Source: Chromera velia
Taxonomy: Eukaryota > Sar > Chromeraceae
Length of the DNA: 33,126 nt
Reading direction: 5' to 3'
Assembly (NCBI GenBank): GCA_018398765.1
Contig: JAHBMJ010005818.1
Coordinates: 31,698 to 64,823, forward strand
Shown: positions 30,601 to 33,126 of the stretch, piece after piece
Numbering within the stretch: the stretch's first letter is position 1
Layout: every line of letters starts with the position of its first letter
Program-made: the position numbers and the translations under genes
Notes under the pieces: generated by a model
The model's input: the letters and a program-made list of their open reading frames with translations, nothing else
Databases searched by the model: none
What the model was told of the DNA's origin: nothing

Positions 30601-31867
30601 CCCCACAGAGGCAACGGCCCCCTCCCCTCTCCCTGCCGTGCCCCCTGCAGCGTCAGCTGCTGCTGCCGCCGCCCCAAGCGATCCTGAAGAGGAAGTCGCA
30701 ACGTCTTGTGCTCCCCAAATCCCCCTTAGCCTCTTGCGGGCTTTAGTGAAATTTAACCTTCCGGGTCCTTTGGAGGTTCTGGTCTCTGCCTTCGAAGTCT
30801 CCGTTCAGAGGGACGTGACAGAGAGAGCCATCCTAGAAGCAGAAGACGACGTTTTCTCTTTCACCAGAGACATCCAGTCTCTCATGAAACCGGTGGTGCG
30901 GGCGATCAGGGAAGCGCAGAGACTGCGGTGGTTGCTTATGGATAGACTGCTGGAGCTCGCTGCAGCTTTTCCATCCGATGCAGATACTTCCCCTCCCCCC
31001 CAATGTAGCCCCAGTGCCCCTTCCCCCCAGTCTAGGTGGGTGGAGGATGCAAAGACCCGAGGCTTGTCTGTCACTGTGCACAGTCTCCTCAACAGCATCT
31101 GCTGCTCCCTCGAGGCAGCGAACTGTCTCTGGGTCTCCGGAGCCATGGAGCGCGCTCAGCTGGAGAGCGATTTCGTGGCACAGTTCCCCGAAGAGTCAAT
31201 GCCGACGGAGCTCGCTGCAGCGCTCAGAGGGGACAGGGAGACCCGGTATAGGACTCTACAGCAGCAACAGCAGCAGGTGACGGGCGGTCTGCCCCACTCC
31301 ACTGAAGAAGCGGTGGACGAGGAGGAGCAGGCCCTGCCGCCCCCCTCACCCTCGCAGCATGCCGGGGAGGCAGAGGCTGAGAAGAAAGAACACCTGCAAG
31401 CCCTTGAGCTGCTGCAAGCTGCTCCGGCTGGTAGCTCGGGGCTTTTGGGTGGAGGGGGGGAAGAGTCAAAAGAGAAAGCAGTGAAGGTAAGGCAGAAGGA
31501 AATTGGGGAGGCGGCAGTGAGAGAGGCAGACTCTGAGGCTATGGTGCCGTCTTCCGTGCCGAGCAGGGGAGATTCTTCCGGAGAGAGTAGACCTCAGCCT
31601 AGCGCAGCTCCTTCCTCCGCCTGTTGTGCGCAGACGTCTGCAGCACCTCCCGCAGCAGTCGCCAAGCCAGCCTCGTCAGTCGGCCCTCCCGTGTTTCCCT
31701 CAAGTGAGAAGAGGGCGTGTCTGATTGGCCGCATGAGGCTCCGCAGTGGCCGTCCCCTCCTTTCGGCTCTCGAGACGGACTTTCCTCATTCACCCGTGAC
31801 TCTTCTTGTCAGAGAAGAAGGCGCAGATCAGAGAGACAGCGAGCTCCGTCGCTGTTCCGATAAGTGA
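27687..31867 (+). CDS. Large acidic, solenoid-like protein (four exons; may continue the ankyrin/RING gene)
   Basis: Exons 27687-27744 (possible ATG at 27704), 27789-28205, 28689-29193 and 29588-31867 join with matching phases; donors are GTGCAT, GTCAGT and GTCAGG. From Met 27704 the product is 1,080 aa. Helical ankyrin-like segments recur (MIVSTLVALLEAEAPLETLV; TLVEMAALFGTVEALQWVLD; REAIWALRT; DAAQFLLDWLHSRGVDVNTL). They are interrupted by Glu/Gly/Lys-rich insertions (about residues 58-105, and a Glu-rich block early in exon 4). Later parts are Ala/Ser/Pro/Gln-rich with a QQQQQQ run, and end in a basic tail. The first exon is open 5' of the ATG with a TGCAG acceptor in front, so the protein may start in the preceding gene. 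I do not recognise a known family; a scaffold role is only a guess. The final stop is TGA at 31865. Confidence 0.68.
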
Positions 31868-32570
31868 CATTCAATTGCGTGACGATCGATCCAGTCGGCA
31901 TGTTCTTGTGGACTTGTATATACTCGAATAGTAATTCTTCAATAAATGTCTAGATAAATGTTCGAGTAAATCTAAGAATAATCTAGAGAATAATTTTGAA
32001 TTTGCAGATCGATATTCAACTACAGACTCGGCCCCAGAGATTCAAAGAAAACATCTTAAAGAACTTGAACCATATTTATGGCTAGATTTATGGTATACGC
32101 TTTCAACGTCGCTTTTTCTAGGCAGTGGACCTCTAGGGTACTTGGAACATAAATCTTACTCAAAATCATTTCATTCATTCATTTATTCATTCATTTATTG
32201 ATTCATTCATTCATTCATTTATTCATTCATTCATATCTTATTCTAGATCTTATTCCATGTTATTATCATTATCATACGCCATCATTATCATGGGTGTCTA
32301 GCTATATTTAGCGTTCGGCGGCCGGTAACGCACGATGTATCATATATTCAATAGAATCTAAAATCTAGAACTTCTCGTATAACTTTTGCCAATGTACGGC
32401 GGAATTAAGCCTGAGATGGGCATCCAGCTAGGCATTAATTCAGACGACCAATTAATATACAACACATACAGGGCAATGAGAAGGGGTAGAATGTAATAAA
32501 CGGATGTAGAAGGCTCTGATCTTGAATTAAACTTGAACGTCTATGGGTCGGCTGGGGAGGATGACTAGTC
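31868..32570. other. AT-rich 3' flank and spacer
   Basis: No gene is seen. An AATAAA-type word occurs in TTCAATAAATG near 31940, about 75 bases after the stop of the upstream gene, and is a reasonable polyadenylation signal. ATTC repeats and a copy of a short motif shared with 23596-23616 follow. Confidence 0.45.
32170..32235 (+). repeat. (ATTC)n imperfect microsatellite
   Basis: ATTC and ATTT units alternate over about 65 bases in the spacer after the last plus-strand gene. Confidence 0.85.
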
Positions 32571-32787
32571 GGAATAGTGGGAATAGTCCACTATTCCAAC
32601 TATTCCACTAGGGAATGATAAAAAAAAAAATAGTATCAAAATTTTTCAAAACATGTTAAAAATGTCTAGTATCATTTAAAAACCATTTAAAACGTTTTTG
32701 AAAAGAATTTCAGTTTTTTTGATCTTTGAATAGTATAATCTCTGGAAAAGGGAATAGAGGACTATTCCACTATTCCAACTATTCTCC
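32571..32787. repeat. Hairpin-edged AT-rich repeat unit, possibly a MITE-like element
   Basis: At its left edge GGAATAGTGG (32571-32580) and CCACTATTCC (32588-32597) form a perfect 10-bp hairpin with a 7-base loop. A direct repeat CCACTATTCCAACTATTC occurs at 32588-32605 and 32767-32784, enclosing about 160 bases of A/T-rich sequence. The right edge begins with another GGAATAG. No transposase is seen inside. The family is unknown. Confidence 0.5.
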
Positions 32788-32883
32788 AGGATGAAGTATT
32801 GGCACCTACGCTGCCAATCCATAGGCGTTTGACGAACAGCCTGAGGTCTATTGTGCAGATACATCAAAGGAGATCTTTTCTTA

Positions 32884-33120
32884 TCAGGTGATGTACCAAT
32901 TCACCCAAAACCGAAAATCTTGCGTGTCTTTCATTTGTTGTCTCTGTCGTCCTCCCCAATTGAACTTGATGTCTGGCATAAGAACCACGCGATCAACCAC
33001 ATGCCGAGCAAAGAGAACCATTGATTTCTTATTAAAAAACACATATTTTGAATGAAGGTTCTCGCTGTATGAAGGATATGCATCCTCCCTAAACTCTTGC
33101 AATTCTTCAATGAGACACAT
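32884..33120 (-). CDS. Unrecognised ORF at the window edge (partial?)
   Basis: A 78-codon frame runs leftward from ATG at 33118-33120 to TGA. It is not low-complexity and contains YVFFNKKSMVLFARHVVDRV and later DIKFNWGGRQRQQ, followed by an aromatic-rich end (FRFWVNWYIT). A second minus-strand frame (32676-32867) just beyond reads HNRPQAVRQTPMDWQRRCQY, equally protein-like. The two may be parts of one degraded or spliced coding sequence, extending right of the window. I cannot assign a family; a mobile-element relic is possible. Confidence 0.35.
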   Translation of the reverse strand: MCLIEELQEFREDAYPSYSENLHSKYVFFNKKSMVLFARHVVDRVVLMPDIKFNWGGRQRQQMKDTQDFRFWVNWYIT

Positions 33121-33126
33121 TTTCTC

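Overview
The window is nuclear DNA of an intron-bearing eukaryote, most likely a protist alga. Genes are interrupted by spliceosomal introns with a distinctive junction: donors are mostly GTCAGT and acceptors almost always TGCAG. Introns and spacers are full of tetranucleotide microsatellites, and there is no bacterial-style operon or ribosome-binding-site structure. The mix (ankyrin/RING proteins, a KH/RRM RNA-binding protein, a Notum/pectinacetylesterase-like enzyme, very long disordered proteins, microsatellite-packed introns, one unresolved n at 25455) would suit a chromerid such as Chromera. That is a guess from overall style, not from a recognised marker gene.

Layout. Positions 1-1072 hold a short unknown gene, possibly missing upstream exons. 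Positions 1073-8400 are mainly non-coding: two minisatellites (4 x 32 bp and 3 x 50 bp), a perfect hairpin, inverted TGAA/TTCA runs, a diverged duplicated block (6211-6380 and 7196-7358) and a 55-codon ORF with a tripled AEIAKK peptide. Positions 8422-14300 hold a four-exon gene for a Ser/Pro/Gln-rich disordered protein of about 1,717 residues. An AT-rich spacer separates it from a convergent, single-exon, membrane-anchored Notum/pectinacetylesterase-like hydrolase on the minus strand (15500-16990). Positions 17300-19600 are gene-poor and hold a relic resembling a helicase-associated (HA) domain and two doubtful small ORFs. Positions 19808-22793 hold a six-exon gene whose exons join in phase into an RRM-like plus KH protein (363 aa) resembling the KHDC4/BLOM7 type. 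A second AT-rich spacer follows. Positions 24279-27509 hold a three-exon ankyrin/RING gene, followed at once by 27687-31867, a further solenoid-like, acidic gene that may be its continuation. The last 1.2 kb is AT-rich, with a hairpin-edged repeat and an unrecognised minus-strand ORF at the edge.

The genes show no joint pathway. The strongest observations are the unusual splice-site consensus, which recurs in every multi-exon gene, and a tandem 80-bp duplication that copies the acceptor and first bases of an ankyrin exon several times, creating a ladder of decoy acceptors whose use would introduce an early stop. All exon models here were built by eye from frame and phase continuity, without transcript data.
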